Positions 22,610-33,500 of a stretch of DNA of 64,000 bases are shown in pieces. The notes beneath the pieces were generated by a model. The model was not told the origin of the DNA. It made no database searches and saw nothing but the letters and a program-made list of their open reading frames with translations. This DNA comes from a virus: IMG/VR virus record IMGVR_UViG_3300034170_000100, positions 1 to 64,000 of that record; one strand, given 5' to 3'. The translations under genes were made by a program, and so were the position numbers. How positions within the stretch are numbered: the stretch's first letter is position 1; each line of letters begins with the position of its first letter.

Positions 22610-23755
22610 ATGGCCGACTTCCTCTCTATGTCTGATGCGGACTTCTTGTCTGCCGGTCCCGCCAAGTTAGTGGAAGCGCAAGCCGCTTCAGAGGTTGCTG
22701 TCGATGCGGAGCCCGTCGTTGTTGCCGAAGTACCTGCCACCGTCGAAAGCACAGAAGTTTCTGCTGACGCTAATACGTCCCCCGAAGCTGAGCAAGAAGG
22801 CGAAACGCAGGGCGAAGTCAGCGAAAGTGCTGAAAGCCAAGCAGCTGACGACCTTACTGACCCGCTTGGCGAAGATGCCGACGTTGAGATTGATGGCCTC
22901 GTAGCTGAAAAGCCCAAAGTAGCGGCGGAGCCTGCTGCTTCTACTGGTTTACCTGAAGGCGTAGAACGTATCTTTGGGACTATCCGGGCCAACGGCCGGG
23001 ACATGCAAGTCAAGAACGTCGACGAAGCTATCCGTCTTATTCAGATGGGTGCCAACTATTCGCAGAAACGTGCAGCTGACAAGAAGAACCTGTCGTATGT
23101 GCGAGTTCTGGAACAAAATGGCATGCTCGACCACGAAAAGTTGTCGTTTGCAGTTGACTTGCTTGCCGGAAAGCCCGAAGCTATCGGCAAGTTGTTGAAA
23201 GACAGCAAGATTGACGTTCATGAACTGGACGATGACAAAGTTGCAGCTTACCGCTCGGAATCTCGGGCACCGTCTGAAGCAACTATGGCCATCGAAGAAG
23301 TTGTCAGTGAGCTGGAAGGCAACGAACACTTCGGTCGTTTGGTTGGCGAAATGAAGAACTGGGATACACAATCCCAAGCTCTGCTGGGTCAACACCCACA
23401 ATCGCTGGCACAACTCACCGAACAGGTCGAATCTGGCGTTTATGACAAAGTCATGGACGAAGTCAATCGCCAACAAGTTTTGGGTAACTTTAAAGGTGTA
23501 CCGCTGATGCAAGTGTACAACCAGATCGGCCAGGAAATGGCTGCTGCTGGCGCCTTTAACGCCCCGGCCCCGAAGGGTCCAGTTACAAAGCTGGTAACTC
23601 CGGGCAAAAAACCTTCCGCAGCCCCAAAAGCTGATGAAGAACGCCGTCGCGCTGCTGCCCCGTCGAAGGGTGTAACGACTGCAACTGAAGAAGCAAAAGA
23701 TCCGAAGTTTCTCGCTATGAGTGACGAGGATTTTATGAAGACCCTTAAACGATAA
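22610..23755 (+). CDS. putative scaffolding protein (N4 gp57-like)
   Basis: 381 residues immediately upstream of the capsid gene. The first ~110 residues are a very acidic Ala/Glu/Val-rich disordered region, followed by helical segments (IRLIQMGANYSQKRAADKK) and a basic C-terminal end (VTPGKKPSAAPK, DEERRRAAAP). This charge layout and position match podovirus scaffolds that guide capsid assembly. No cleavage site identified. Confidence 0.7.
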   Translation: MADFLSMSDADFLSAGPAKLVEAQAASEVAVDAEPVVVAEVPATVESTEVSADANTSPEAEQEGETQGEVSESAESQAADDLTDPLGEDADVEIDGLVAEKPKVAAEPAASTGLPEGVERIFGTIRANGRDMQVKNVDEAIRLIQMGANYSQKRAADKKNLSYVRVLEQNGMLDHEKLSFAVDLLAGKPEAIGKLLKDSKIDVHELDDDKVAAYRSESRAPSEATMAIEEVVSELEGNEHFGRLVGEMKNWDTQSQALLGQHPQSLAQLTEQVESGVYDKVMDEVNRQQVLGNFKGVPLMQVYNQIGQEMAAAGAFNAPAPKGPVTKLVTPGKKPSAAPKADEERRRAAAPSKGVTTATEEAKDPKFLAMSDEDFMKTLKR

Positions 23756-23769
23756 AAGGAAACGCCGAC

Positions 23770-24960
23770 ATGGCAGCGCCAAACGTATATAAACCGATGT
23801 CTTACAACGCCCCACCGGGCACCCCTTCGAGCATCGGTCCACAGGCTTACGAGGAGTTTCACCAGAAACAAGCCCTGATCGAAGCTCGACGTGAACAGTT
23901 CTTTACCCAACTGGCCGACGTGACCGTCATGCCCAAGAACATGGGCAAAAAGATCACCAAGTTCCACTACATCCCGCTGCTAGACGACCGCAACGTCAAC
24001 GACCAGGGTATTGACGCAAACGGCGCCGTAATCGCCAACGGTAACCTGTACGGTTCCAGCAAAGACATCGGTTTGATCCCGGGCAAACTGCCGGCTTTGA
24101 CTGAACACGGCGGTCGTGTTAACCGTGTTGGTTTCACCCGTATCGAGCTGGAAGGCACCCTGGAAAAATTCGGTTTCTACGACGAATTCACCCAGGAATC
24201 GATGGACTTCGACAGCGATGCCGAACTGGATATGCACATCACCCGTGAAATGGTGACCGGTGCGCACCAGATGTCCGAAGCGGCTCTGCAAATCGACCTG
24301 ATCAACGCCGCTGGCGTGATCCGTTACGCCGGTGACGCTACCAGCACCGCAACTATCGGCAAAGATGACTTGGTCACCTACGACGACCTGCTGCGCCTGG
24401 GCATTCAGCTGACCAACAACCGTACCCCGCGTACCATCACGCAGATCAACGGCACCCGTCTGACCGACACCCGTACCATCCCAGGCGCCCGTCCTCTGCA
24501 CTGCGGCTCCGAGCTGATCCCGACGCTGAAAGGCATGAAGGATATGCACGGTAACCCGGCATTCATCTCTGTTGAGAAGTATGCTGCCGGTGGCGAAACC
24601 CTGATCGGTGAAATCGGCCAGATCGATGAATTCCGCATCATCATCGTGCCGGAAATGCTGAAGTGGGCTGGCGCTGGCGCGGCCATCGAAGTTGGTGATG
24701 CTTCCAACCACGATGACGGCGTGAAGTACGACGTGTTCCCAATGCTCTGTATCGGTCAAGGCTCGTTCACTACCATCGGCTTCCAAACTGATGGCCAGTC
24801 GACCAAGTTCAAGATCATCAAGAAGATGCCTGGCGTTGAAACCGCCGACCGTCTGGACCCGTATGGCGAGATGGGCTTCATGGCCATCAAGTGGTACTAC
24901 GGCTTCATGACCCTGCGTTCCGAGCGCATCGGTCTGATCAAGACTGTAGCCCGCCTGTAA
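23770..24960 (+). CDS. major capsid protein (N4gp56 family)
   Basis: 396 residues, HK97-fold capsid protein of the N4gp56 family. Recognised by MAAPNVYKPMSYNAP, MPKNMGKKITKFHYIPLLDD, RVGFTRIELEGTLEKFGFYD and the conserved end WYYGFMTLRSERIGLIKTV. Length fits N4 gp56 (about 400 aa). Highly expressed in N4. Codon use is visibly biased and GC-rich compared with neighbours. A UUCG-loop terminator follows. Confidence 0.95.
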   Translation: MAAPNVYKPMSYNAPPGTPSSIGPQAYEEFHQKQALIEARREQFFTQLADVTVMPKNMGKKITKFHYIPLLDDRNVNDQGIDANGAVIANGNLYGSSKDIGLIPGKLPALTEHGGRVNRVGFTRIELEGTLEKFGFYDEFTQESMDFDSDAELDMHITREMVTGAHQMSEAALQIDLINAAGVIRYAGDATSTATIGKDDLVTYDDLLRLGIQLTNNRTPRTITQINGTRLTDTRTIPGARPLHCGSELIPTLKGMKDMHGNPAFISVEKYAAGGETLIGEIGQIDEFRIIIVPEMLKWAGAGAAIEVGDASNHDDGVKYDVFPMLCIGQGSFTTIGFQTDGQSTKFKIIKKMPGVETADRLDPYGEMGFMAIKWYYGFMTLRSERIGLIKTVARL

Positions 24961-24979
24961 CGGCAAAGTAATACCATTT

Positions 24980-25001
24980 GGGGAGCTTCGGCTCTCCTTT
25001 T
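24980..25001 (+). terminator. rightward intrinsic terminator
   Basis: A UUCG-capped stem (GGGGAGC-TTCG-GCTCTCC) followed by TTTT, directly after the capsid gene. Confidence 0.75.
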
Positions 25002-25035
25002 GGGTACAACCCACACCGTTTCCAGGAGAAACGCA

Positions 25036-25734
25036 ATGTCCGAACAAACTTCGCAAGATCAAGCACCATCCGAACTGGAATTGCTGCAAAAACGTGCAGC
25101 TGCCCTGAACATCACCATTGACGGCCGCTGGGGCGTCGAAAAGCTGCGTGAAGTCGTAGCTGCTGCGTTGGCTGAAAAACCTGCGGCAACTCCTGCACCT
25201 GCGCCTGTTGTTGTACCAGTTGCACAACCTATTGTGGTAGCAGTAGCTAAACCAGTGGAAGAAGACGACAGCGAGATTAAATCTCCTGTTGCTCCTACTT
25301 TGATGCCAAGTCTCGCCGCTGCAACTGCCGCCGCCCTGGCGCCGGAAGAACTGGCCGCTGAAACCGAAGGCCAGAAGAAAAACCGTCTGCGCCGTGAAGC
25401 TCAGGCGCTGGTCCGTGTTCGCATCAGCTGCATGAACCCGACCAAGAAAAACATGAAGGGCGAGTTGATGTGTGTGTCGAACAAAAACTTCGGCACCATC
25501 CAGCGCTTCATTCCGTTCAACCGCGACTGGCATATCGAGAAGGTGCTGTTTGATGCGCTTTCCGAGCGCGAGTACATGGTGTTCGACCGCGAGAAGACTG
25601 GCCGTGCCAACATCGAAGTCGTGACCCCGCGTTGCGTCCCTGAATTCAACATCGCTGTGCTGCCTCCACTGACCAAGGGCGAACTGAAAGACCTGGGTCA
25701 GCGTCAGGCCATGGCCAACGGTACTGGTGAATAA
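25036..25734 (+). CDS. virion protein (N4 gp55-like by position)
   Basis: Start MSEQTSQDQAPSELELL at 25036 has GGAG upstream. Residues about 45-100 are a Pro/Ala/Val-rich linker. The C-terminal half is compact (GELMCVSNKNFGTIQRFIPF, WHIEKVLFDALSEREYMVFD). Placed directly after the capsid gene as gp55 is in N4. Role unknown; possibly a structural accessory. Confidence 0.7.
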   Translation: MSEQTSQDQAPSELELLQKRAAALNITIDGRWGVEKLREVVAAALAEKPAATPAPAPVVVPVAQPIVVAVAKPVEEDDSEIKSPVAPTLMPSLAAATAAALAPEELAAETEGQKKNRLRREAQALVRVRISCMNPTKKNMKGELMCVSNKNFGTIQRFIPFNRDWHIEKVLFDALSEREYMVFDREKTGRANIEVVTPRCVPEFNIAVLPPLTKGELKDLGQRQAMANGTGE

Positions 25735-25736
25735 TC

Positions 25737-26453
25737 ATGGCGCTACCAGATCCAATCACACTGGCTTCGCTTACAGAAGCCCGGGTTGACGGGTCTGGTG
25801 TCTTCGACACGCTTATGCGTGCAATGGCCGGCCACCTGGAACGGGAGTTTGACGACAACCGTTTGCGAGGGGCCGACTATGCCAACGTCTACCTGAACGC
25901 ACTGACCCCGGTATTGCAAAATGCCGTGGGTTTTTTGCTTCAAAAGGATGAAGCTGCGTATAAAGCGCAGTTGGTTGAAGCCCAGATCCGGCTGACTGAA
26001 GTGCAGATCCGTCTGGCCGAGGCGGAACTTGAACGTGAGATTCTGACCAAAGCACTGCTTGCAGCGCAGGTCGATAAGATCACGCAAGAGATTCTGAACC
26101 TGAAGGCCGAAGAATGTGTGCTGAAGGCGCAGTACGACATCGCACTGTCGACCAATCTGCAAACTGTGGCACAGACCTCCCTGGTCAACCAGAAGATCGC
26201 CACCGAGAAGGCGCAGACCTCCGGTATCGGCATTGAGGTGGGTTCGGTAATTGGCAAGCAGGTTGCTCTCTATACCGCGCAAGCTGATGGCTTCCAGCGA
26301 GATGCAGAGCAGAAAGCGGCCAAACTGATGGTCGACTCTTGGAACGTGCGGCGGACCACAGACGTGGGCACCGTAGCGGATGCGACCAACCAACTGAACG
26401 ATGCCAACGTAGGTCGGGCAGTCACTGCTCTACTCGCAGGTGCCGGGGCATAA
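25737..26453 (+). CDS. virion coiled-coil protein (N4 gp54-like by position)
   Basis: 238 residues. A long central helix with striking repeats (AQIRLTEVQIRLAEAELERE, KITQEILNLKAEECVLKAQY) predicts a coiled coil across residues about 75-150. It starts MALPDPITLASLTEARVDGS. In N4 the gp54 protein is a virion component. A terminator follows. Confidence 0.7.
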   Translation: MALPDPITLASLTEARVDGSGVFDTLMRAMAGHLEREFDDNRLRGADYANVYLNALTPVLQNAVGFLLQKDEAAYKAQLVEAQIRLTEVQIRLAEAELEREILTKALLAAQVDKITQEILNLKAEECVLKAQYDIALSTNLQTVAQTSLVNQKIATEKAQTSGIGIEVGSVIGKQVALYTAQADGFQRDAEQKAAKLMVDSWNVRRTTDVGTVADATNQLNDANVGRAVTALLAGAGA

Positions 26454-26470
26454 ACCAAGCGTGATAGGAT

Positions 26471-26495
26471 AGGGGAACTTCGGTTCCCCTTTTTC
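26471..26495 (+). terminator. rightward intrinsic terminator
   Basis: An 8-bp AGGGGAAC-TTCG-GTTCCCCT hairpin with a UUCG loop, followed by TTTTC. Confidence 0.85.
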
Positions 26496-26508
26496 TTTGG
26501 AGTCAATA

Positions 26509-28797
26509 ATGGGGCTATTCAGCAGTAAGAAAAAATACACCGTGAACGTCACGGTGCAGCCCGTATTTCAAGATTCCCAGATCCCTACGAGTGCTCTTAA
26601 TGGCATCATTAAGGGAATCATGCAGGATACTGATCTTGTGCCTACTCTTATGGAGGAACTCACGAACAGTATGGGAATTCGGGCAATGACCGGCTTAGCT
26701 AACACACGCAGCCGTCCTTATGACGTAGGCATCCCAAAAGCCAAAGTAGATACCGTCATTCAAGCGAAAGAGCAGGTAATTGCAGCAATCCAAGCAAACA
26801 TCGGACTAGTAATCGACACCGAGTACTATTACATGGGTCCGCTGAACTCCGTGCACTACGGTTGGCAATATTGCTATGATGCCCTGGGTTACAATCCAAG
26901 CACCAACGAACTTGCTGGACTATCAGCAACTGTGGGCTTTCCATGCTATTTGGCTGACATTATCGCTACATACCTGAAAAGCGATTATGAATGGATGGTT
27001 GAAACCAATGATATGGGGATGCTAGCCCAACTCGGCCCTTCGCCACGTTCCGGCTATCGGCCCTCGGCGCCCTTCAATACTTTGTCGGGTATTGGGCAGT
27101 ATGCAGAACAACCTGCATATGAAGTGAGCGACGTGGCTACTGATGACTTCATCACCATTCAGTACGAATTTAAGAACGAAAACGGCACTATTGTGCAACG
27201 TGGGATGACCGTGTCGATGGCCGCATTTGACAACACAACGGACTTCCACATGTGCCGTTATCAGGACACAACGGGAAAAACTGGATTCTTTACTTACCAG
27301 CATGGTGCAGGCACCTACCCATCTATTGATTTGGCTTATGCTTTGGAAGATTCCACACTAGGCACGTACTTTCCGTGGGCTTATTTCCGCGTGGCGGGGG
27401 AAGACGTATACCAGGTGGAAACTGAACAGTCTATTAACCAAATGAAGGCATGGTGCGACACCTTGGGAGTTAGTTACGACAAGCTGTATGAAGGGGTACA
27501 AGAAGACCCTAATGTGGACGATGTTGCACAAAGCATTTTAATGATGGCTGTTTGGCCTGGGCGGCAGAATATTGCGTGCCAAGAATACCTGTTCAAACAC
27601 TTTTCAGCATTGCATGCTAATTCCATGTCTCAAGAGGCTCTTAGCTCCACCTTGCCCGGCCGTATGCAAAACTTCACGTCTTCCCCATCACAGATGCAAC
27701 GTATAGGGGACAACCGTTTCAATATGTCCTTGCAGTACAGCGGGATTACCAAACGCAGGCTCACGGGCAAGATAGGCAAGCGTGGCACCTACAGTTCTAA
27801 ATATGGGGAGATGTCGCAGAATCAACAGATCTTTATGACACAAACACCGGAAGGCGCAGGAGTCGGTACGACTGCTACCAGTCAGCCTGGTTGGGTGTAT
27901 CAATTCCAGGTAACTGACACCATCTTCGAAGAAGTTATTGTTTATGGTTTACGCTCTAACTATGAAGTGCATAGAAAGAAGGGATTTGCTGCGGGTAACA
28001 ACGAGCGTGAGCTTATTATCCCAGTAGACTCTGCAATTGCACAAACAATGTCAGTAGCTGCACGAGAACAGCTGTTTTGTCGTGCTTTGACTATGATGGT
28101 CAATACTGTGATCGTTACGAAGTCTCCATGGTATGCATCATCAGCGTTCCGCATTATCTTGATAGTTATTGCGATAGTAATCACTATCTTCTCTGCTGGT
28201 ACGGCGTGGCAGACAATTGTAGCTGCGGCGTCGATAAGTATTACTGCACTGGCTATTACGGTGCTTACCATGATTGTGCAAGCTGTTGTGGTGTCTGCTG
28301 CGGTTAAACTGTTTGTTCGTGCAGTAGGTCCGAAGTATGCGATTATTGCGGCAATTGTTGCTGTAATTTATGGCAACTCTGGCTATGCCACTTCACAGCT
28401 TTCGGCTACCTGGGCAGAAAGCATGATTCAAGTAGGCACTGCCTTAGTAAGCGAAGCTGCTACTGTGAGTCAGCAACAGATCGCCGCGGGCATCCAAAAC
28501 ATCGTGGACGATGCGCAGGCATTTTCTGTGTGGGCAGCGGAGCAACTGGATGGGCTTGGTGATAAGATGCAAGCCTTGGGCTTAAACCCGGCTATTGTCG
28601 GGCTGGAAGCCTTTGATGTGGTAAGAATGGGTCCGCGGCTTGTGTTGGGGGAATCCCCTTCTGATTACTACAATCGCACCATTCACGCAGGCAACATTGG
28701 TGTCTTGGGTATCGAGATGACGGAAACCTTCGTATCGGTACAGACTCAGCTACCAACCTTCAACCAAACGCAGGAGACTTTCAACTATGGCGAATAA
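26509..28797 (+). CDS. internal virion / ejection protein with membrane segments
   Basis: 762 residues from ATG at 26509 (GGAG upstream). A large hydrophobic region around residues 545-625 contains several membrane helices (AFRIILIVIAIVITIFSAG, SISITALAITVLTMIVQAVV, YAIIAAIVAVIYG), as in podovirus proteins ejected with DNA to cross the cell envelope. Lies in the N4 gp53/52 position upstream of vRNAP. Inference: helps pass vRNAP and DNA into the cell. Base composition is lower in GC than neighbouring virion genes. Confidence 0.75.
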   Translation: MGLFSSKKKYTVNVTVQPVFQDSQIPTSALNGIIKGIMQDTDLVPTLMEELTNSMGIRAMTGLANTRSRPYDVGIPKAKVDTVIQAKEQVIAAIQANIGLVIDTEYYYMGPLNSVHYGWQYCYDALGYNPSTNELAGLSATVGFPCYLADIIATYLKSDYEWMVETNDMGMLAQLGPSPRSGYRPSAPFNTLSGIGQYAEQPAYEVSDVATDDFITIQYEFKNENGTIVQRGMTVSMAAFDNTTDFHMCRYQDTTGKTGFFTYQHGAGTYPSIDLAYALEDSTLGTYFPWAYFRVAGEDVYQVETEQSINQMKAWCDTLGVSYDKLYEGVQEDPNVDDVAQSILMMAVWPGRQNIACQEYLFKHFSALHANSMSQEALSSTLPGRMQNFTSSPSQMQRIGDNRFNMSLQYSGITKRRLTGKIGKRGTYSSKYGEMSQNQQIFMTQTPEGAGVGTTATSQPGWVYQFQVTDTIFEEVIVYGLRSNYEVHRKKGFAAGNNERELIIPVDSAIAQTMSVAAREQLFCRALTMMVNTVIVTKSPWYASSAFRIILIVIAIVITIFSAGTAWQTIVAAASISITALAITVLTMIVQAVVVSAAVKLFVRAVGPKYAIIAAIVAVIYGNSGYATSQLSATWAESMIQVGTALVSEAATVSQQQIAAGIQNIVDDAQAFSVWAAEQLDGLGDKMQALGLNPAIVGLEAFDVVRMGPRLVLGESPSDYYNRTIHAGNIGVLGIEMTETFVSVQTQLPTFNQTQETFNYGE

Positions 28798-29233
28798 CAG
28801 CTTCATGCCCTTCGATTTCAGCAATCTTTTCGGGGGCTTGTTCGGCAACAATAACAACCAGCAAAATGCAGGCAGCTTCGGCTCCCAGGCAGGCAACTTC
28901 TTGGGTGGGCAATCTGGGTCTACTTCCCCTAGTTTGTTTAGCCGGCAGAGCCTGTTTGGCGGCACTGACGCCACTACCGGTATTTCCTCCGGTGGTTGGG
29001 CACCGGTGGCCCTGGGCGCAGGTCAGGCTATCTTTGGCGCCCTCCAGGGCAACAAAGCAACCAAGCTGGCAGAAAACCAGTTCAAGGAATCGGTTCGCCA
29101 GTTTGACTTGAACTTCAATGCACAACGCAAGTCGATGAACACTGAGTTGGAAGATCGTCAGCGTGCGCGTGTTGCATCCAATGCCGGGGCTTATGAGCCG
29201 GTATCCGACTACCTCAAGAAGAACTCGGTGTAA
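28787..29233 (+). CDS. virion protein (N4 gp52-like by position)
   Basis: 148 residues. The N-terminus is Gly/Asn/Phe-rich and low-complexity (FDFSNLFGGLFGNNNNQQN); the C-terminal half is a charged helix (NQFKESVRQFDLNFNAQRKS). The start overlaps the upstream gene by 11 nt. Similar small proteins precede the large ejected protein in other podoviruses. Likely an internal virion protein. Confidence 0.7.
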   Translation: MANNSFMPFDFSNLFGGLFGNNNNQQNAGSFGSQAGNFLGGQSGSTSPSLFSRQSLFGGTDATTGISSGGWAPVALGAGQAIFGALQGNKATKLAENQFKESVRQFDLNFNAQRKSMNTELEDRQRARVASNAGAYEPVSDYLKKNSV

Positions 29234-29235
29234 TC

Positions 29236-30546
29236 ATGGCCGGACCAATCACTTGGCGGAACATTGGCGGGGGTGGTGGAGGCAACTCCACCGCTTTGCT
29301 TGCCCTCGGCAATCAGCAGGTTCAGCAGAGCTTCAACGCTTTGCAGGACATTTTTAAAAACGAAACGCAGCTGCAAGCTAAAAACCAGCAAGCGTTGACA
29401 GCCAACAATACCGCTCAATATCTGGATGCGGTCAATGCGGCGGACCTCAATGGACTACAAGATCCTGCACAACGCTCGAACCTCGAAGCTCTCCGATCAG
29501 GCTTCGGTGCCGCAATTGATCGCAATGCAACTCGCAATGCAATCGACAACCGAATCGCCGGCATTCAAAAGCAGACCCTGGTCGGAAACCAGTTCCAGGA
29601 TCAAGCGACGGAACGAGAACAACGGGGGCTACTCGACAAAGGTCTAGAGCTGGCCACGTCCGGGGATATGCAGGGCGTGCAGAAATTGCTGTCCGATACC
29701 CAGTTCTTGAACGAAGGCAAAGTCACCAGCGACCTCATGGGAGTGCTGGATGCTCGCACCCGACGTACTTATGCTGCTGAGGACCAACAGCGTCAGGATC
29801 GCGCTGAAGGCCGTCAGATCGCACAATTCCAGGAGAGCATGGCGGCTGCGGCAGAGAACCGTATCATGCGCAAGGAAGATCGTGCTGATCGTGCGGACGC
29901 TCGCGCGTTCACCCAGGGTGCTCGGGTTCTTGACGATGCGTCGAACCAGGCCAAGGAAATCCTGAATTCCCGCCTGGCGGGTAACGAATGGGCAAACGTA
30001 TCGACTGATCCTGCTAAAGATACCCAGGTGCTGTTGAAAACTGCCGGGGGTCTGGATAAGTTCACCTCCTTCCTCAACACTGATGGCACCGATTACAAGC
30101 AGATTCAAACTGGTGTCACAGACCTGCTGTCGAAGGGTATCGAGGTAGAAGGCGAGATCTACAAGGTGCCTCCGGCTATCTTGCAGCAGGTGCTGAACTC
30201 CAAGGCCGCCAATTGGAACATCACTGACAACCCGATGGATGCTATCCGTAACGAAATTAAAAATAGCCTATCGGGTAATGAAGGTGCGGGTAACCGTGCA
30301 AAAGTGCGTGAAGCCGCCGATATTCGGGCCTCTGCGAGCAATTTCATGCAAACAGTTAAACGGGCGAAAACACAATTGGGGTCTAGCTCTTCCCTTGATA
30401 CTTCTGGTATCGTTAGCGCTCTCGCTGAGTTGGCAGGCAAAAAACCGGTCACTTCTTCGAAGTCATCCCAAAACCTCCTGCCAAGTGCAGCTGAGGATTT
30501 ACCAGAATCCTGGCCCCCTAAAGGACAGGAAATGAACTTCCAGTAG
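29236..30546 (+). CDS. internal virion protein (N4 gp51-like by position)
   Basis: 436 residues. Mostly helical and charged, with Gln/Asn-rich stretches (LGNQQVQQSFNALQDIFKNE) and coiled-coil character (QRQDRAEGRQIAQFQESMAA). Starts 3 nt after the previous stop and ends 13 nt before vRNAP, in the N4 gp51 position. Probably packaged and ejected with vRNAP. The role is inferred from context. Confidence 0.72.
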   Translation: MAGPITWRNIGGGGGGNSTALLALGNQQVQQSFNALQDIFKNETQLQAKNQQALTANNTAQYLDAVNAADLNGLQDPAQRSNLEALRSGFGAAIDRNATRNAIDNRIAGIQKQTLVGNQFQDQATEREQRGLLDKGLELATSGDMQGVQKLLSDTQFLNEGKVTSDLMGVLDARTRRTYAAEDQQRQDRAEGRQIAQFQESMAAAAENRIMRKEDRADRADARAFTQGARVLDDASNQAKEILNSRLAGNEWANVSTDPAKDTQVLLKTAGGLDKFTSFLNTDGTDYKQIQTGVTDLLSKGIEVEGEIYKVPPAILQQVLNSKAANWNITDNPMDAIRNEIKNSLSGNEGAGNRAKVREAADIRASASNFMQTVKRAKTQLGSSSSLDTSGIVSALAELAGKKPVTSSKSSQNLLPSAAEDLPESWPPKGQEMNFQ

Positions 30547-30558
30547 GAGCAATGACAT

Positions 30559-33500
30559 ATGGCAAACGGCGATAACAACTTCGGTTTTGACGAATTGTTC
30601 CCTGCCGGCCTGCCTGCTGCAAAAGAAGGGGCGTTCAAGCCCCTTTTTGACCTTTCAGCGAAAGCTGAGTCGGTTGCGGCAGCTTCTGAAGAAAAGAAGC
30701 AGACTCTTATCGGGAAAATGGGTTATGACGCCGAAGATACCGTGGGCACCATCGCTAACTATGGTGCTCGCTTTGCGTCCGGTCTAAGTCGCCAGGTTCT
30801 TGGCAACTTGGCTACCCTGCCTCTCGATGTGATTTCTGGCCTGGCCCAAGGGTCCGTTCCTGAAGAACAAGTGCAAGCGTTCAACCGCATGCAAACCAAT
30901 CAAGCAAGTGACGCGGATATGGCTCTGTTGAACCAGACTGCACCACTTGATGACGGTATCCCGCAGACTTACCTTGAGCGCCTGCAAGGCACCCAGGGCA
31001 TTCAAAAAGTTGCGCAGAATGTCGGTGATTTCTTCGACATCTCTAGCATTGTGGACACCACCCGCTCCGAGCGACTGAGCCGCGATATTCGTGAAGCTGC
31101 TGGCGATGGTACTGCGCAGCTGCGCGGCGCCAAAGAAGCCTTCAACGAAGGCCAGTACCTGGAAGCTGCTGGTGAAGGTATCAAGGGTCTCGGCAATACT
31201 GTTGGCCCTGCTTTGCTTGCTGGTTTGCAGTCTCCTGTCGCTGCCGGTGAATACGTCGCAGAGAACATCCCTCAGATCGTTGCTGCTGCTTACAACCCAT
31301 CCATTCTGGTTGGTACCAACGCCGGCTACGGTTATGACACGTACCGTGAAGGTATCCGTGACTACGCCAAGAAGAACGATGGTCAACTTCCAAATGCCGA
31401 CGAGCGTGCGACCATGGGTCTGTTCGCTGCATCGGCTGCTGGTGCTGAAGTAGTTGGCGATGTTGGGCTGCTCAAAGGTATCCGCGCTGCGGGCACCGGC
31501 TCTGGCAACAAGGCAATGAGCGCTGCTATGGGCATTGGTGGGGCCGCTGCACGCGAAGGCGTGACTGAGGGCTACCAGACCTATGCTGAGAACCGTGCTC
31601 AACTGAAAGACACCACGTTGGAAGATATCGTCGAAGGAGCCACCATTGGTGCGCTGGTTGGCGGTAACTTTCAACTGGCTGCTGAAATTGGTGGGGGACC
31701 GAAAGGTGATGCTGCACCTGCCAGGAAAAACGCTGTAGAAAACGCATTTACTTCCGCTGTGGAATCCGGTGATGTTTCATCCCTGACCGACAGCACTTCT
31801 CCTGCATATAGCCCGGTGCGCGCTGTTGAAGCCCTGCATCAGATGAATCTGCAAGATGGTGCCAAGGCCGAGGAAAACCTCGCTCAAGTCGACCGTATTC
31901 AGCAAGACGTGACAGCAGACCTGTCTTCGATCCAAGCCCGTATGGAATCCACTACGCCTGAGCGTGTGGCCCAGATCGGTGCGCTTGTTCAACAAATGGA
32001 AGTCGCAGGTTCCGACCAAGCCGACATTGCTGAAATGCGCCAGATCCACGAAGCTGTATCGTCGTACACGCCTGCCCAACGTAAGGCTGATGAAACTCGT
32101 GCTGCTCAACTGGAAAGCCAGCTGAGTGAGATTCACACTGCTGCCGAGCGCATGCGCGTAGACGCCAGCCCTGAGCAGGCTGATGTTCAAGCGCTTGCAA
32201 CCGATGCACAGACAGGTGATCAACAAGCGGTTGACCGTTTGCTGACCCTGACCATGACCAATCCTGAAGCCGTCGACACCTCGGTCGCTGAGTCTCTTGC
32301 ACAGAGCGAAGCCTTGACCGAGCCGCAACGTAACGCTATGCGCCTCTTCACAGAAGCACAGGTGGCCGCTAATGCCTTGAAGGGCATGCGTGGTGTTAGT
32401 TCGGAAATTGCCACTGGTGGCGATGGTTTCAAGGGTATCTCGCAATATCGCAATGCAATCCGTATGGCCCTGGCCAATGGCAATGAAAGCGCCGCCCGCT
32501 CGCAAGTCGATGGCGTTCGTGCTTTTGCTGCTAGTCGTGTATCGAAACTGGAAGCTATCACCGCTGCTTATGAGCAAGTGAAGGGCACAGACAACTCGAT
32601 CAACATCGTGCGGAATGAGCAAGGCGAATGGGGTCCGACTTCCTTGAAGGGCACAGCTCTCAAGAAAGCCAAAGGTCTGGTAGTTGATGCCCGTTCCTTC
32701 AACCTACGCGACGGTGTAGCTACTGAAGCGGACGTGTTAGCAAAAACTGCTGATGCATTCGAAGCTATGGTAAATGCTGCTCCATCTCCTGTATCGCAAC
32801 CGGTTGTGCAACCGACTGCGGATCAGGGTGAAGTTGCCGCTGCAACCCCTAAAGCTGATGCAAACGCCCCAGTTGACGCAGCACCGGTAGCTCCGGTCGC
32901 TGAACAGACTGCTGCGCCTGCACCTGCTGAAGAAGTTGTGGCAAAGCCGGAAGATGCCCCGAGCGTGACCGAGAAGGCTCCTGCAAATGCAGGCCAGCTC
33001 ACCACAATCGGCGAGCGAACCGGTGAAGCGGTAACCGCGGACAACTACCGTTCTGTCAATCTGGTTTCCGAGCTGTTCGACCAAAAGGTCGGCTCTGACA
33101 CCGATGCAAGCGTTCGCCCGCTGGTAGCTGTCAAAGACTTCGCTTCGGCCATTAAAGCCGGTGAAGTAACCGTGCAAGACTTCCTTACCCAGGAAGGTCC
33201 ACTGCCGGCCCCACAAGTCACGGCACTCAATGCATTTTTCAACTTTGCTCAATATTCTGAGCAGGCAATCCGCAACCAGTTCAAGGTCACTGCTACTCGT
33301 GCCAAACGCCCGGACTTCTTCTATCGGGACATGGCGCAGTTCATGCAGAACGCGGACGGCCAAATTGACGAGAACTTGGCGACTGCCGTGTCTTACGGCA
33401 TGTTCTCGTGGGCAAACGAAAACGCAACTCAACTGCGTAACAGTCCTGAGTCGATCAACACTATTCTGATGCGCGACCTGGACGATGAAGTCTCCAATGC